A DNA stretch of 64,000 nt, from contig NC_017791.1 of the NCBI RefSeq assembly GCF_000252445.1, forward strand, positions 62,001 to 126,000, given 5' to 3'. Shown in pieces: positions 1-9,739 of this stretch. The first letter of the stretch is position 1, and the number at the start of each line of letters is the position of its first letter. Below the pieces are notes generated by a model. The model was not told the DNA's origin. It saw only the letters and a list, made by a program, of their open reading frames with translations, and searched no databases. This DNA is from Deinococcus gobiensis I-0 (GTDB taxonomy: Bacteria > Deinococcota > Deinococci > Deinococcales > Deinococcaceae). The translations under genes were made by a program, and so were the position numbers.

Positions 1-2
1 CG

Positions 3-431
3 AAGCTCGCCCGCGGCCTCGACCGCGCCGCCGAGTTCGCCCGAACCTTTGGGCTGACGGCGCTGTACCACCCACACCTGGGCACGCTCGTGGAGGGGCC
101 CGAGGCGCTGGAGAAGGTTATGTCGCAGTGCACCATCGGCCTGTGCCCGGACACCGCGCACCTCGCGGCCGGCGGCAATGACCTGCCGAACCTGATCCGG
201 ACGTACGCGAGCCGCATTCCGTATATCCACCTCAAGGGCCTGAGCCGCGATCCTTTCGGGTTCGTGCCCCTCGATGAGGATCCCGAGATGGCGGCCATCT
301 GGCAGGCGCTGCAGGACATCCACTTCGACGGCTGGGCCACCGTCGAGCTCGACAGCCACGCCGATCCGAAGAGTGCCGCCGCGCGCAGCCTCGCGTGGCT
401 CCAGGCCCGCGCGACCGTCTCCACCGACTAA
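3..431 (+). CDS. Sugar phosphate isomerase/epimerase (IolE-like), 3' part
   Basis: The open frame runs in from the left edge, so the start is missing. The visible 142 residues are the C-terminal half of a TIM-barrel isomerase/epimerase of the AP-endonuclease-2 family: YHPHLGTLVEG, then GLCPDTAHLAAGG with the metal-binding D and H, then IPYIHLKG, then an ELD near the end. This pattern resembles inosose dehydratases and hexulose isomerases, which isomerise or dehydrate polyol-derived sugars in the cytoplasm. It is followed 36 nt later by a sugar-binding protein and appears to be an upstream member of the same operon. The exact substrate cannot be told from the fragment. Confidence 0.8.
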   Translation, partial: KLARGLDRAAEFARTFGLTALYHPHLGTLVEGPEALEKVMSQCTIGLCPDTAHLAAGGNDLPNLIRTYASRIPYIHLKGLSRDPFGFVPLDEDPEMAAIWQALQDIHFDGWATVELDSHADPKSAAARSLAWLQARATVSTD

Positions 432-467
432 CGCTCCGTCTCTCCGCCCCGACTCCAGGAGTTCACC

Positions 468-1577
468 ATGAAGCACACTGCCAAGCTCGCCCTCGTCGCC
501 GCCGCGCTCGTCACCGCCGCCCTCGCACAGGGTGTAAATCCACAGGCTGCCCTCAAGGAGCTCGCCACGAAGGTCTACTCGAAAGGACCCTCCGGTGAGG
601 CCCCGGCACCGGCGTCCAGCGTCACGCTGACCCCGGCTGAACTGGCTAAGGTGAAGGCCATGAACGCCACCGCCGCCATCGTGCTGCACTACGGCGGCAA
701 CGACTGGAGCAACGCGCAGGTGGACGGCCTCAAGGCGCAGTTCGCCAAGCTGGGCATCAAGGTCATCGCCGTGACAGACGCGAACTTCAAGCCGGAGAAG
801 CAGGTCTCCGACATCGAAACGGTGCTGGCCCGCAAGCCCAGCATCATCGTGTCCATCCCGACCGACCCGGTGGCCACCGCCGCCGCGTACCGTAAGGCCG
901 CGAAGGCCGGCGTGAAACTGGTGTTCATGGACAACGTACCCAGCGGCCTCAAGGCCGGCACGGACTACGTGAGTGTCGTCTCGGCCGACAACTACGGCAA
1001 CGGCGTGGCCTCGGCGCATCTGCTGGCGCAGCAGCTGGGCAGCAAGGGGAACATCGGCGTGATCTTCCACGCGGCCGACTTCTTCGTGACCAAGCAGCGC
1101 TACGACGCGTTCAAGGCCACCATCGCCAAGTACCCCAACATCAAGATCGTGGCCGAGCAGGGCATCGGCGGACCGGACTTCGCCGGCGACGCCGAGAAAG
1201 TCGCGTCGGCCATGCTGACCCGCAACCCCAACCTGAACGCCATCTGGGCCGTGTGGGACGTGCCGGCCGAGGGCGTGATGAGCGCCGCGCGCACGGCCGG
1301 ACGCAAGGACCTGGTCATCGCGACCATGGACCTGGGCAAGAACGTCGCGCTGGAGATGGCCAAGCCGAACGGCATGGTGCGCGGCCTGGGTGCCCAGCGC
1401 CCCTACGACGCCGGCGTGACCGAGGCGAACCTCGCGGCGTACGGCCTGCTGGGCAAGAAGGCCCCCCCGTACGTTGCCCTGAACGCGCTGCCCGTCACGC
1501 GTGCCACGTTGGCCACCGCATGGAAGCGGGTCTACAACCAGACCCTACCCAGCGACATCCAGTCCGTCCTGAAGTAA
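468..1577 (+). CDS. Sugar ABC transporter substrate-binding protein
   Basis: A 369-residue periplasmic binding protein of the ribose/galactose-type family (Peripla_BP_4). The N-terminus has Lys then a hydrophobic stretch ending in ALAQG, a typical signal peptide. The body has two Rossmann-like lobes; ATAAIVLHYGGNDW opens lobe 1 and GNIGVIFHAADFF follows the first hinge. The start is set by the CAGGAG ribosome site 5-10 nt upstream. It should capture a sugar or cyclitol and hand it to the permease encoded at 4427-5386. The ligand is not determinable here, though an IolE-like enzyme and an MocA-type dehydrogenase in the same operon suggest a cyclitol or unusual sugar. Confidence 0.9.
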   Translation: MKHTAKLALVAAALVTAALAQGVNPQAALKELATKVYSKGPSGEAPAPASSVTLTPAELAKVKAMNATAAIVLHYGGNDWSNAQVDGLKAQFAKLGIKVIAVTDANFKPEKQVSDIETVLARKPSIIVSIPTDPVATAAAYRKAAKAGVKLVFMDNVPSGLKAGTDYVSVVSADNYGNGVASAHLLAQQLGSKGNIGVIFHAADFFVTKQRYDAFKATIAKYPNIKIVAEQGIGGPDFAGDAEKVASAMLTRNPNLNAIWAVWDVPAEGVMSAARTAGRKDLVIATMDLGKNVALEMAKPNGMVRGLGAQRPYDAGVTEANLAAYGLLGKKAPPYVALNALPVTRATLATAWKRVYNQTLPSDIQSVLK

Positions 1578-1651
1578 GTCCTCCCGGGGCTGCGCTCCCT
1601 GCGCGTGGCCCTACCCCTGATCCCGCCCACCATGATTCTGGAGGTACCACC

Positions 1652-2863
1652 ATGACCGCATCCAGCATTCCTCAGCTCAACGTCGGCCTGATCGGCGGGG
1701 GGTTCATGGGCAAGGCCCATTCGCTCGCGTACGCCGCCATGCCCATGTTCTTCTGGCCCGCGCCCGCCATCCCGGTGCGCCACACGATTGCCGAGGTCAC
1801 CGACGACCTGGCCGCCGGGGCCGCCGCCCGCTTCGGCTTCCAGCACTCAACCGGCGACTGGCGCCGCGTGATCGACGATCCCAACATTCACGTGGTGGAC
1901 ATCGCCACGCCGAACAACTCGCACGCCGAGATTGCCATCGCCGCCGCGCAGGCCGGCAAGCACATCCTGTGCGAGAAGCCGCTGGCTCCCACTGTGGCCG
2001 AAGCGAAGGCCATGTACGAGGCGGTCAAGGCGGCGGGCGTGGTCAACATGGTCGCCTTCAACTACCGCCGCACGCCCGCCGTGGCCCTGGCGCGCAAGTA
2101 CATCGAGGAAGGCCGCATCGGGAAAGTGCTGAGCTTCCGGGGCACGTACCTTCAGGACTGGTCGGCCGACCCGAGCGGGCCGCTGTCGTGGCGCTTCCAG
2201 AAGAAGATCGCCGGTTCCGGCGCGCTGGGAGATATCGGGACGCACGTGGTCGACCTGGCCCGCTACCTGGTAGGCGAGATCAGCGCCGTGAACGCCATGA
2301 TGCACACCTACATCCACGAGCGGCCCCTGCAATCTGGCGGCGCGGACAAGCTGGGGGCCAGCGACAAGACCGCGGGCGGGCCCAGGGGCGCCGTGGATGT
2401 GGACGACGAGGTCATGACCCTGCTGCGCTTCGAGAACGGCGCGGTCGGCTCGCTGGAGGCCACCCGCAACGCGTGGGGCCGCAACAACTACATCACCTTC
2501 GAGATCCACGGCACCGAGGGCACGATCCACTTCAACTACGAACGCCGCGACGAGTTGCGGGTCTTCTTCAACAGTGACCCCAGCGACGCCCGCGGCCTGC
2601 GCACCGTGTACACCGGGCCGGCGCATCCCTACGGCGAGGGCCTGTGGCCGATCCCAGCACTGGGCATCGGCTACGGCGAGACCAAGATCATCGAGGCCTA
2701 CGACCTGTTCACGGCCATCACCACCGGCCGCCCGGTGCGCCCGGACTTCGAGGACGGTTACAGAACCGAGCTGATCGCCGACGCCATCGTGCGCTCCGCC
2801 CAGGAGCGGCGTGAGGTCGACGTGGAATCCATCGGCGCCCCGAGGGAAACGGCGGGCGTCTGA
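1652..2863 (+). CDS. Gfo/Idh/MocA family NAD(P)-dependent oxidoreductase
   Basis: A 403-residue dehydrogenase. The N-terminal Rossmann fold shows VGLIGGGFMGKAH, and the family's conserved ILCEKPLAPT (EKP) motif lies near residue 105. The C-terminal half holds GDIGTHVVDLARYLVG with the usual catalytic Asp and His. Members oxidise or reduce sugars and inositols with NAD(P). The ATG at 1652 follows a GGAGG site; upstream in-frame codons overlap the previous gene and are not supported. Its place between binding protein and ATPase ties it to catabolism of the imported sugar. Confidence 0.9.
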   Translation: MTASSIPQLNVGLIGGGFMGKAHSLAYAAMPMFFWPAPAIPVRHTIAEVTDDLAAGAAARFGFQHSTGDWRRVIDDPNIHVVDIATPNNSHAEIAIAAAQAGKHILCEKPLAPTVAEAKAMYEAVKAAGVVNMVAFNYRRTPAVALARKYIEEGRIGKVLSFRGTYLQDWSADPSGPLSWRFQKKIAGSGALGDIGTHVVDLARYLVGEISAVNAMMHTYIHERPLQSGGADKLGASDKTAGGPRGAVDVDDEVMTLLRFENGAVGSLEATRNAWGRNNYITFEIHGTEGTIHFNYERRDELRVFFNSDPSDARGLRTVYTGPAHPYGEGLWPIPALGIGYGETKIIEAYDLFTAITTGRPVRPDFEDGYRTELIADAIVRSAQERREVDVESIGAPRETAGV

Positions 2864-2886
2864 GCTGGAGCAGGAGGAGGACATCC

Positions 2887-4443
2887 ATGACGGTTCAGAC
2901 CACCGACCACGTGTCAATCCCGTCCCCCAGCCCCCTGGCCGTGGAGCTGCGCGGCATCAACAAGGCTTTCAACGGCGTCCGCGTGCTGGAAGGCGTAGAT
3001 TTCAGCCTGCGCGCCGGGGAGGTGCATGCCCTGATGGGCGGCAACGGCGCCGGGAAGTCCACCCTGATGAAGATCCTCCAGGGGGTGTATCAGCCCGATG
3101 CCGGCGAGGTCATCGTCAGCGGACAGGCCGTACACCTGGGCTCGCCCAGCCAGGCCGAGGCGCATGGCGTCGCCATGATCTTTCAGGAGTTCAGTCTGAT
3201 TCCGACCCTCACGGCCGCGCAGAACATTTTCCTGAACCGCGAGCCGCGCGGCGCGCTGGGGTCTATCAATGACCGCGAGGCCGTCCGCCGCGCCCGCGTG
3301 ATCTTCGACGACATGGGCGTGCAGATCGACCCGACCAAGACGGTCAGCGACCTGTCGACCGGCGAGTGGCAGCTCACGGAGATCGCCAAGGCGCTGAGCA
3401 AAGACGCGCGGGTGCTCATCATGGACGAACCCACGGCGGCCCTGTCGGCCACCGAGGTCGCCACGCTGTTCCGCCTGGTCGATGGCCTCAAGGCCCGCGG
3501 GATTGCCATCGTCTACATCACGCACCGCATGGACGAGGTGTTCGAGGTGGGCGACCGCGTCACCGTGATGCGCGACGGCAAGGCCGTGCTGAGCGGCGAG
3601 ACCCGCAGCCTCAAGATCGAGGACGTGATCGAGCACATCGTGGGTCGCCGCATGGAGGGGGCCCTGGAATACGTGGGGCGCACCGTGAACCGCGGGGGCG
3701 CGCCGCTGCTGGATGTCCAGAACATCCAGGCCGAGGGGCTCAGCGGCGTGACCCTGCAGGTGTATCCGGGTGAGGTCGTGGGCCTCGCCGGTCTGATGGG
3801 CAGTGGACGCACCGAGCTGGCCGAGGCGCTGTTCGGCGTGCGGCGCGTGACGGGCGGCCAGATCACGTTGGACGGCCGGCCCGTCGTGAACCGGAGCCCG
3901 GAGGCTGCCATCCGCCACGGCTTTGCGCTGGTGCCCGAAGACCGGCGTGTGCAGGGCCTGGTGCTCGACCACACGGTGTACGAGAACCTTCTGCTCCCAC
4001 AGCTCGGGCGCTTCCAGGGGGGCGGCGTGATGCGCGACGGCCCCGGACGCGACTACGCCCGCGAACTGATTGAGCAACTGCGCATCAAGACCGATGGTCC
4101 CGACAAGCAGGCGCGCCTGCTGTCGGGGGGCAACCAGCAGAAGATCGTGCTGGCCAAGTGGCTCGGTAACGATCCGCGGCTCCTGATCCTCGACGAGCCC
4201 ACCGCTGGGGTCGATATCGGCTCGAAGGCCGAAATCATCGGGCTCATCCGTTCCCTGGCCGATGCCGGCAAGGGCGTGCTGCTCATTTCCTCGGAGTTCC
4301 AGGAACTGCTAGCCGTGTCGGACCGCGTGCTGCTGATGCAGGGCGGGCGCATCACCGGCGAGTTGCTGCGCGAACAGATCGCGCAGGAAGAAGACCTTCA
4401 CCACGCCCTGCAAGGAGGCGCTGTCCATGACCACTCTGCCTAA
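2887..4443 (+). CDS. Sugar ABC transporter ATP-binding protein (RbsA/MglA type)
   Basis: A 518-residue duplicated ATPase. The first half has an intact Walker A (GGNGAGKST) near residue 53, signature LSTGEWQLTEIAKAL and Walker B VLIMDEPTAAL. The second half has a degenerate P-loop (GLMGSGRTELAE), signature LSGGNQQKIVLAKWL and LLILDEPTAGVD. This tandem arrangement, with one non-canonical site, is typical of class II sugar importers. GGAGGAGG lies just before the ATG. It overlaps the permease start by 17 nt, which indicates translational coupling. Confidence 0.95.
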   Translation: MTVQTTDHVSIPSPSPLAVELRGINKAFNGVRVLEGVDFSLRAGEVHALMGGNGAGKSTLMKILQGVYQPDAGEVIVSGQAVHLGSPSQAEAHGVAMIFQEFSLIPTLTAAQNIFLNREPRGALGSINDREAVRRARVIFDDMGVQIDPTKTVSDLSTGEWQLTEIAKALSKDARVLIMDEPTAALSATEVATLFRLVDGLKARGIAIVYITHRMDEVFEVGDRVTVMRDGKAVLSGETRSLKIEDVIEHIVGRRMEGALEYVGRTVNRGGAPLLDVQNIQAEGLSGVTLQVYPGEVVGLAGLMGSGRTELAEALFGVRRVTGGQITLDGRPVVNRSPEAAIRHGFALVPEDRRVQGLVLDHTVYENLLLPQLGRFQGGGVMRDGPGRDYARELIEQLRIKTDGPDKQARLLSGGNQQKIVLAKWLGNDPRLLILDEPTAGVDIGSKAEIIGLIRSLADAGKGVLLISSEFQELLAVSDRVLLMQGGRITGELLREQIAQEEDLHHALQGGAVHDHSA

Positions 4444-5386
4444 TGCGGCCGCACCCCGGCGCTCCCCTCTCGCCAACTGGCGCTCCTACGTGGTGTACGT
4501 GGGCTTCGCGCTGGTGTTCCTCTTCTTCTCAATCTTCCTGCGCGACGCCGGCTTCCTGTCCAGCAACAACCTGCTGAACATCGTCCGCCAGACCGCGACC
4601 ATCTCGGTGATGGCCGTCGCGATGACCTTCGTGATCGCCTCTGGTGAAATTGATCTCTCGGTCGGCAGCGTGGCCGGACTGTCGTCGGTGCTGGCCGCCC
4701 TCGCCATTCCGCACGTCGGGCCAGTCGGTGGGGCGCTGGCCGGACTGGCGGGCGGCGCGCTGATCGGCCTGATCAACGGCTCCCTGGTGACTGGGCTCGG
4801 CATCCCCTCGTTCCTGGTGACCCTAGGCATGTTGGGCATCGCCAACGGTGTGGCACAGTGGATCACCGCCACAGCGCCTGTGCCGATCCTCAACGACGCC
4901 TTCAACAACTTCTTCGGCTCCGGCGACCTGGGGCCCATCCCCTCGCTGTTCCTGTGGACCCTCGTCGCGCTGGGCATCGGACACTTCCTGCTGCGCCGCA
5001 CCTCGTTTGGCCGCAGCGTACTGGCGGTCGGCGGGAACGCCACTGCCGCGCGTTACAGCGGCATCAACGTGGCCCGCACCAAACTGATGGTGCTGGTCGC
5101 CTCCGGCACGGTGGCCGGACTGGCCGGCATGCTCTACGCCGGACGCCTGAATTCCGGGCGCTTCCAGTGGGGCCAGGGCGACGAGCTATCTGTCATCGCG
5201 GCCGTGATCCTGGGTGGTACGCCCCTGTTCGGCGGCGCCGGCACTGTCTTCGGCGCCGTACTGGGGGCCCTGATGATTGGGCTGATCAACAACGGCCTGA
5301 TCCTGATGGGCCTGGAGTACAGCCAGCAGCTGATCATCCGTGGCGTGATCATCATCCTCGCTGTAGCGCTCGCCCGGCGCAAATAG
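4427..5386 (+). CDS. Sugar ABC transporter permease (RbsC type)
   Basis: A 319-residue, very hydrophobic inner-membrane protein of the BPD_transp_2 family with about eight to ten membrane segments. The family motif GEIDLSVGSVAGLSS is near residue 78 and GGTPLFGGAGTVFGAVLGAL near residue 265. It starts inside the end of the ATPase gene and completes the importer with the binding protein and ATPase. It ends in ALARRK. Confidence 0.95.
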   Translation: MTTLPNAAAPRRSPLANWRSYVVYVGFALVFLFFSIFLRDAGFLSSNNLLNIVRQTATISVMAVAMTFVIASGEIDLSVGSVAGLSSVLAALAIPHVGPVGGALAGLAGGALIGLINGSLVTGLGIPSFLVTLGMLGIANGVAQWITATAPVPILNDAFNNFFGSGDLGPIPSLFLWTLVALGIGHFLLRRTSFGRSVLAVGGNATAARYSGINVARTKLMVLVASGTVAGLAGMLYAGRLNSGRFQWGQGDELSVIAAVILGGTPLFGGAGTVFGAVLGALMIGLINNGLILMGLEYSQQLIIRGVIIILAVALARRK

Positions 5387-5415
5387 ACCACTCGCGCTGC
5401 TGTTCAGGAGACACC

Positions 5416-5715
5416 ATGAGTCCAATCAACCTGTTCGCTACCCTGACGCCTGCGCCGGGCCAGGCTGATGCTTTGCGCGCCGGCCTGCTGGTCATCGCAC
5501 CCTACTCTCGCCAGGAAAACGGCTGCGAACGCTACGAGCTACTCGAGAGCGGTGGGGACGATACCCTGCGCTTCCACGTCATCGAGCGCTTCACAGACGA
5601 GGCCGCCCTTCAGGCCCATGGTGACAGCGATCATTTCCGCGCCTTCAGCGCCCGCTTCGGCGAGTGGCTCGTCGGCCCACCGGAGGTCATCCAGGCGCGG
5701 GATCTCCCGGCGTAG
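5416..5715 (+). CDS. ABM-domain (antibiotic biosynthesis monooxygenase-like) protein
   Basis: A 99-residue protein of the ABM/YgiN fold: FATLTPAPGQADALRAGLL, NGCERYELLES and FHVIERFTDEAALQAH, the last being the usual strand and helix of this dimeric alpha-beta barrel. Relatives are small quinol monooxygenases or heme-degrading-like enzymes. An AGGAG site lies 8 nt before the ATG. It is the last gene of the sugar operon, 29 nt after the permease, and its role there is unknown. Confidence 0.8.
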   Translation: MSPINLFATLTPAPGQADALRAGLLVIAPYSRQENGCERYELLESGGDDTLRFHVIERFTDEAALQAHGDSDHFRAFSARFGEWLVGPPEVIQARDLPA

Positions 5716-5776
5716 GGTAAGCCAGGTTGAACAGGAACTCTTGTTCACTGAATTGAGGCCGCGCTGAGCGGCAAGA

Positions 5777-5804
5777 GACGACGCGGCTCATGAGCCGCGT
5801 CGTC
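5777..5804. terminator. Perfect 28-bp palindrome after the sugar operon
   Basis: Two 14-nt arms (GACGACGCGGCTCA and its exact complement) form a hairpin without spacer 62 nt after the ABM gene. No T-run follows, so it is either a weak or Rho-assisted terminator or an insertion hotspot. IS701 copy 1 begins 8 bp further on. Confidence 0.45.
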
Positions 5805-5811
5805 GGTTTAA

Positions 5812-7196
5812 CAGGACTTTGTCACTTCGCTGTTGGCTTACGGTGACGCTCCGCGAACCCGTTCCCCGCAATGTGGACACCGACCGAGCCGAACGCTGGA
5901 AAACGTTCGGCTCGCTTCTCTCCGCGCTTTCGGCAACGTCAGGACCAGCGCCATGGCGCTGGTCGCCGCTCGAACGGTCTGCAAAAACAGCATGGCCAAC
6001 ATCACCAGCGTCACGTGATGCGTCAGACCTCGCCAAGACCGCCCTTCGAAGTGATCCAGTCCCAGCTCTTCTTTCGCTTGCGCATGCAACGTCTCGCACG
6101 CCCAACGAGACTTGATGTCTCGAACAATCTGCGCCTTGGACATCCCAGCGGCATGGTTGGTCACGTGGTCCTTGATCTCTCCACCGTGCCATTTCTCCCC
6201 GACGACCCACACGAGTTCGCCGGGGAAGTGACGCCCCCGCGCGTCTTCGACCCCATCCGCGATCTGGGCCCGCACTACCAGCCAACGGGCCTTCCTGCTA
6301 CCCCTCACGGTGTGCCAGCGGTGTGATGGCAAGGCGTGCAGCACGTCCCGGATGGGACGTGCTGGTTCGTTGGGAACGCCGTACTTCCGTGGACGTCCCG
6401 TGTTCTTGGTCTGGAGTGGTGCGGCAGCGACCGTGACGTGCTCACCGAAGACCTTCTGATGGCCCACGACGCCGACCGCCCAGGTGAGGCCCCGTGCGGT
6501 CAGGGCCTGGCGGAACGTTTTGCTGACGCCGTACCCCGCATCAGTCAGCACGACCCGGAAGGTCGTGCCTCGTGCCAGCACACGGTCGAGTTCTTCCAGT
6601 GCCAGGTCGCTCTTGGAACGGTAGGCATGCAGGTGTTCAGGAACGCCGGCTTCGAAGCAGCGTTCTGGATCTGTCGTCCAGCTTTTGGGCAGAAACAAGC
6701 ACATGCTCAGTGGCGCGAAGACACGTCCGTCGGCCAGCGTGAGCGTCACGAGCGATTGACAGTCGGCGAGCTTCCCAAACGCACCGCAGTATTGGTGGGC
6801 CACCAAGGCGCTGTGCGCTCCACTCTTAGGCAGTGCGGTGTCATCGATGATCAGTACACCCTTCTTCCCTCCACAGAGGGACTGGGCGCGCTTGGCCAGC
6901 AGGTGGTCCAGGGCATCTGTGTCCCAGGGACTGACGTTCAGGAAATGGTGGAGACGTGGGTAGGGCAATCCAACGTGCTCAGCGATGGGTTCGGTGCTTT
7001 TACGTTCCAGCGGGGCCAGGAGGCCCCGGATGTACCTGGGCAGGCAGATCCGTTGCTTGGGATGGTCGAGCGTTTTCAGACAGGGAGACAGGAATCGGAA
7101 AAGGACCGCTGCCAGTTGTGGGGCACAGGCATGTCCAGAGCATCGACCATGACGACAAGGGGCGGCTGAGAGCCGCCCCAGAGTGACAAAGTCCTA
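5812..7196 (-). mobile_element. IS701-type element, copy 1
   Basis: A 1385-bp element with terminal inverted repeats CAGGACTTTGTCAC (left) and GTGACAAAGTCCT (right, last base changed from G to A). The flanks are TTAA on the left and TTAG on the right, close to the YTAR target duplication of this family but mismatched at one base. Copy 2 is at 30647-32032. The two are nearly identical except for point changes, a 1-nt deletion in this copy, and two hairpin loops that are in opposite orientation between copies. Confidence 0.85.
5838..7150 (-). pseudogene. IS701-family transposase, frameshifted
   Basis: DDE transposase: [13 protein letters not shown] carries the first catalytic Asp pair, [11 protein letters not shown] the second Asp, and the [22 protein letters not shown] block the Glu region. 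The start should be the ATG at 7150 ([17 protein letters not shown]). A single-base deletion near 7093, compared with copy 2, shifts the frame after about 18 residues, and the long intact part begins at 6968. The element is therefore probably inactive unless the frame is rescued. Confidence 0.8.
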
Positions 7197-7394
7197 TTAG
7201 AGGCTGAGGACAGAACGGCGTCCACTCCGTGGAGGAGCTGTGAGCCATCCAAGTCCGGGCCAGATCAGGCGCATACTCAAAGCGAGAAGGGAGCGCCGCG
7301 GCGTTGCCTTAAAAGGACGAGATTCACATCTCAGCCCGTTCTGTTGCTACCGTAATGGCATGTTTTCCTCTCCCCTTCCTTTGTGGGTCGCTTC

Positions 7395-9449
7395 ATGCCG
7401 CTCCTGATCGTCGAATCTCCGAAGAAGGCGAAGCAGATCGCCTCGTACCTGGGCCGGGACTGGACGGTGAAGGCCTGCTTCGGGCACGTGCGGGATCTGC
7501 CGGCGAAGAAGGAGGAGATCCCGGTGAAGTACCGCGCTCAGGCCTGGGCGCGCCTGGGGGTGGACGTCGAGGGCGGGTACACGCCGATCTACGTGGAGCG
7601 GGCCAAAGCGAACGTCCTCGCCGAGCTGCGCGCCGCGGTGAAGGCCGCCAAGGGAGACGTGTACCTGGCCTCGGACCCAGACCGGGAAGGGGAGAGCATC
7701 GCGTGGCACCTGAGCGTGGTGTTGGGCCTGAAGGACGCGCGACGGGTGACGTACCAAGAAGTGACGAAGGCCGCCATCCAGAAGGCCTTGCAGAGTCCCC
7801 GGCCGATCAATCTGGCGCTCGTGGCTGCGCAGGAGAGCCGGCGCATCCTGGACCGTCTGGCGGGCTACGGGGTGTCTCCGTTGCTCTGGGACGCCATCGG
7901 GGGACCACAGTCGGCGGGGCGGGTGCAGTCGGCCGCCCTGATGCTGCTGGCGCAGCGCGAGCAGGCCCGGATGCGCTTCGTCCCGGCCGGGTACTGGCGG
8001 GTGGCCGCCCAGGTGGGGACCACGCCCCCTTTTCAGGCCACAGTGCAGGCCATCCGAGGTCTGCCGCTGGCGACGGCCGCGAGCTTCACACCCCAGGGGC
8101 AGCTTAAGGAGGGCCTGGAAGTGGCCCAGCTGGACGCCCAGAAGGCCGAGGGCCTGCGCGGGTACCTGGAAGGCCGGGAGGCGGAGGTCACGGGCATCGA
8201 GGTCAGTCCGGTGGTTCGGCGGCCGCCACCGCCCTTCACGACGTCGAGTCTCCAGCAGGCGGCGGGGGCTCGGCTGCGCTTCAGCGTGGAGACGACCTCG
8301 CGGGCCGCCCAGTCGCTCTATGAGCAGGGGTTGATCACGTACATCCGTACCGACAGTCCGGCCCTCTCCGACGAGGCGCTGGAGCTGGCGCGCGTGGCGG
8401 TGCAGGAGCGCTTCGGACAGGGGGCACTGCCGCCTGCCCCTCGCCAGTACGCGACCCGCAATGCAAATGCCCAGGAGGCGCACGAGGCCATCCGGCCTGC
8501 GGGGGACTTCAAGGCCCCGAAGGCGACTGGGCTGAGTGGGGACGAGCTGGCGCTGTACACCCTGATCTACACGCGGACCGTGGCGAGTCAGATGCAGGAC
8601 GCGCTGGGGGAGAAGACGACCGTGCGCCTGCAGGCAGGCGTGGTGACGCTGGGGGCAACTGGAACCCGGCTGACGCAGCGGGGCTTCACGGCGCTGTACG
8701 AGGACGAGGCGGAGGACGCTGACGACCAGGCGCTGCCGGCCCTGACTGTCGGGCAGCGGGTGGGGTTGAGCGGCGTGAAGGTGGAGGAGAAGAAGAGCAG
8801 CGCGCCGCCCCGGTATGGGGAGGGGGCGTTCGTGCAGCTGATGGAGAAGGCCGGGATCGGGCGGCCGAGCACGTACGCGAGCACGCTGAAGACGTTACAG
8901 GGCCGGAGTTACGTGGCGGTGCGGGGGCGGAAGCTGCATGTGACGCCGTTGGGCTTGTGTGTGGCGATGTACCTGATGCAGCAGCTGCCGCAGCTGGTCG
9001 ACGCGCGGTTCACGGCGGAGATGGAGCGGGAGCTGGACACGATTGCACAGGGGGCGTTGAAGCGGACGGTGTATCTGGACCGGGTGTGGCGGGAGGCGTT
9101 GCAGCCGGCGATTGCACGGGCACAGCGGACGTCGCCGAGACTACGGGTGCCAGGGCAGGAGGCGGTGTTCGAGGTGCAGGGGGGGCAGGTGAGCTTGCGG
9201 ACGGCCCAAGGGGTCGTGACGTTGCCTCCTGAGCTGCTGCCGGAGGATCTGAATGAACAGAGCATTGCGGCGTTGTTGGCGGGGACGTGGAAGGTGGGGA
9301 GAGGAGTGCGGGCGGAGAGAGTGCCAGCGTCCTCTGATGTGGATAAGCCTGCACGAGCGCCTCGGCGGAAGAAGGGGGAGGCGGGGACGACCAAGGCTCC
9401 ACGGAAGTCGAGGCAGGCTGGGGGTTCCCGGAAGGGGAAGCGTTTGTAG
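7395..9449 (+). CDS. Type IA DNA topoisomerase
   Basis: A 684-residue topoisomerase that relaxes or decatenates DNA by passing single strands. The Toprim domain begins LLIVESPKKAKQIASYLG and has the acidic DPDREGESIAWHL. The active-site Tyr lies in GLITYIRTDS (about residue 316). EAHEAIRP and GIGRPSTYA are further family motifs. There is no C-terminal zinc-finger array; the tail is instead short and Lys/Arg rich. The size and lack of fingers resemble plasmid or accessory topoisomerases more than the housekeeping TopA. The ATG at 7395 was preferred to a GTG 12 nt upstream because MPLLIVES is the usual N-terminus. Confidence 0.93.
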   Translation: MPLLIVESPKKAKQIASYLGRDWTVKACFGHVRDLPAKKEEIPVKYRAQAWARLGVDVEGGYTPIYVERAKANVLAELRAAVKAAKGDVYLASDPDREGESIAWHLSVVLGLKDARRVTYQEVTKAAIQKALQSPRPINLALVAAQESRRILDRLAGYGVSPLLWDAIGGPQSAGRVQSAALMLLAQREQARMRFVPAGYWRVAAQVGTTPPFQATVQAIRGLPLATAASFTPQGQLKEGLEVAQLDAQKAEGLRGYLEGREAEVTGIEVSPVVRRPPPPFTTSSLQQAAGARLRFSVETTSRAAQSLYEQGLITYIRTDSPALSDEALELARVAVQERFGQGALPPAPRQYATRNANAQEAHEAIRPAGDFKAPKATGLSGDELALYTLIYTRTVASQMQDALGEKTTVRLQAGVVTLGATGTRLTQRGFTALYEDEAEDADDQALPALTVGQRVGLSGVKVEEKKSSAPPRYGEGAFVQLMEKAGIGRPSTYASTLKTLQGRSYVAVRGRKLHVTPLGLCVAMYLMQQLPQLVDARFTAEMERELDTIAQGALKRTVYLDRVWREALQPAIARAQRTSPRLRVPGQEAVFEVQGGQVSLRTAQGVVTLPPELLPEDLNEQSIAALLAGTWKVGRGVRAERVPASSDVDKPARAPRRKKGEAGTTKAPRKSRQAGGSRKGKRL

Positions 9450-9710
9450 GGAGCTGAGGTTCTTGGAGAGTTAAAATCATTATATACGATGGAGAGAGGC
9501 CCCCCGTACCTTCTCCTGCTCTGCCTCCCCAATACCCTTGTACTGCATAAATTGCGAAATATCAGGCATGCATTCAGTCTTTCCCTAAGCTGGTGCCGGT
9601 GCTAAAGCGGGAAGAAAGCAAAGGGGTAGACAGTGGGGGCAAAAGGTGGGAGAGAGAAAGCGCTATCCCACTCATCATATATCCACAAATATATCTACAT
9701 CTCCACACAC

Positions 9711-9733
9711 GTCACCCCAAGTACACCCACATT
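9711..9733 (+). promoter_or_regulatory. Accessory-module promoter box 1
   Basis: GTCACCCCAAGTACACCCAC, then a -10-like CACATT overlapping its end, then 6 nt to the ATG at 9740. It matches the recurrent box of the 40-63 kb region and would give a leaderless mRNA. The preceding 60 nt are AT-rich (TATATATC runs). Confidence 0.75.
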
Positions 9734-9739
9734 CCAGAT

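Noticed and set aside
2914..4077. A 387-codon minus-strand open frame
   Set aside because: Lies fully opposite the ABC ATPase and has no recognisable domain.
9593..9739. Extension of the DUF2325 gene to an upstream GTG
   Set aside because: It would translate through box 1; the ATG after the box is better supported.
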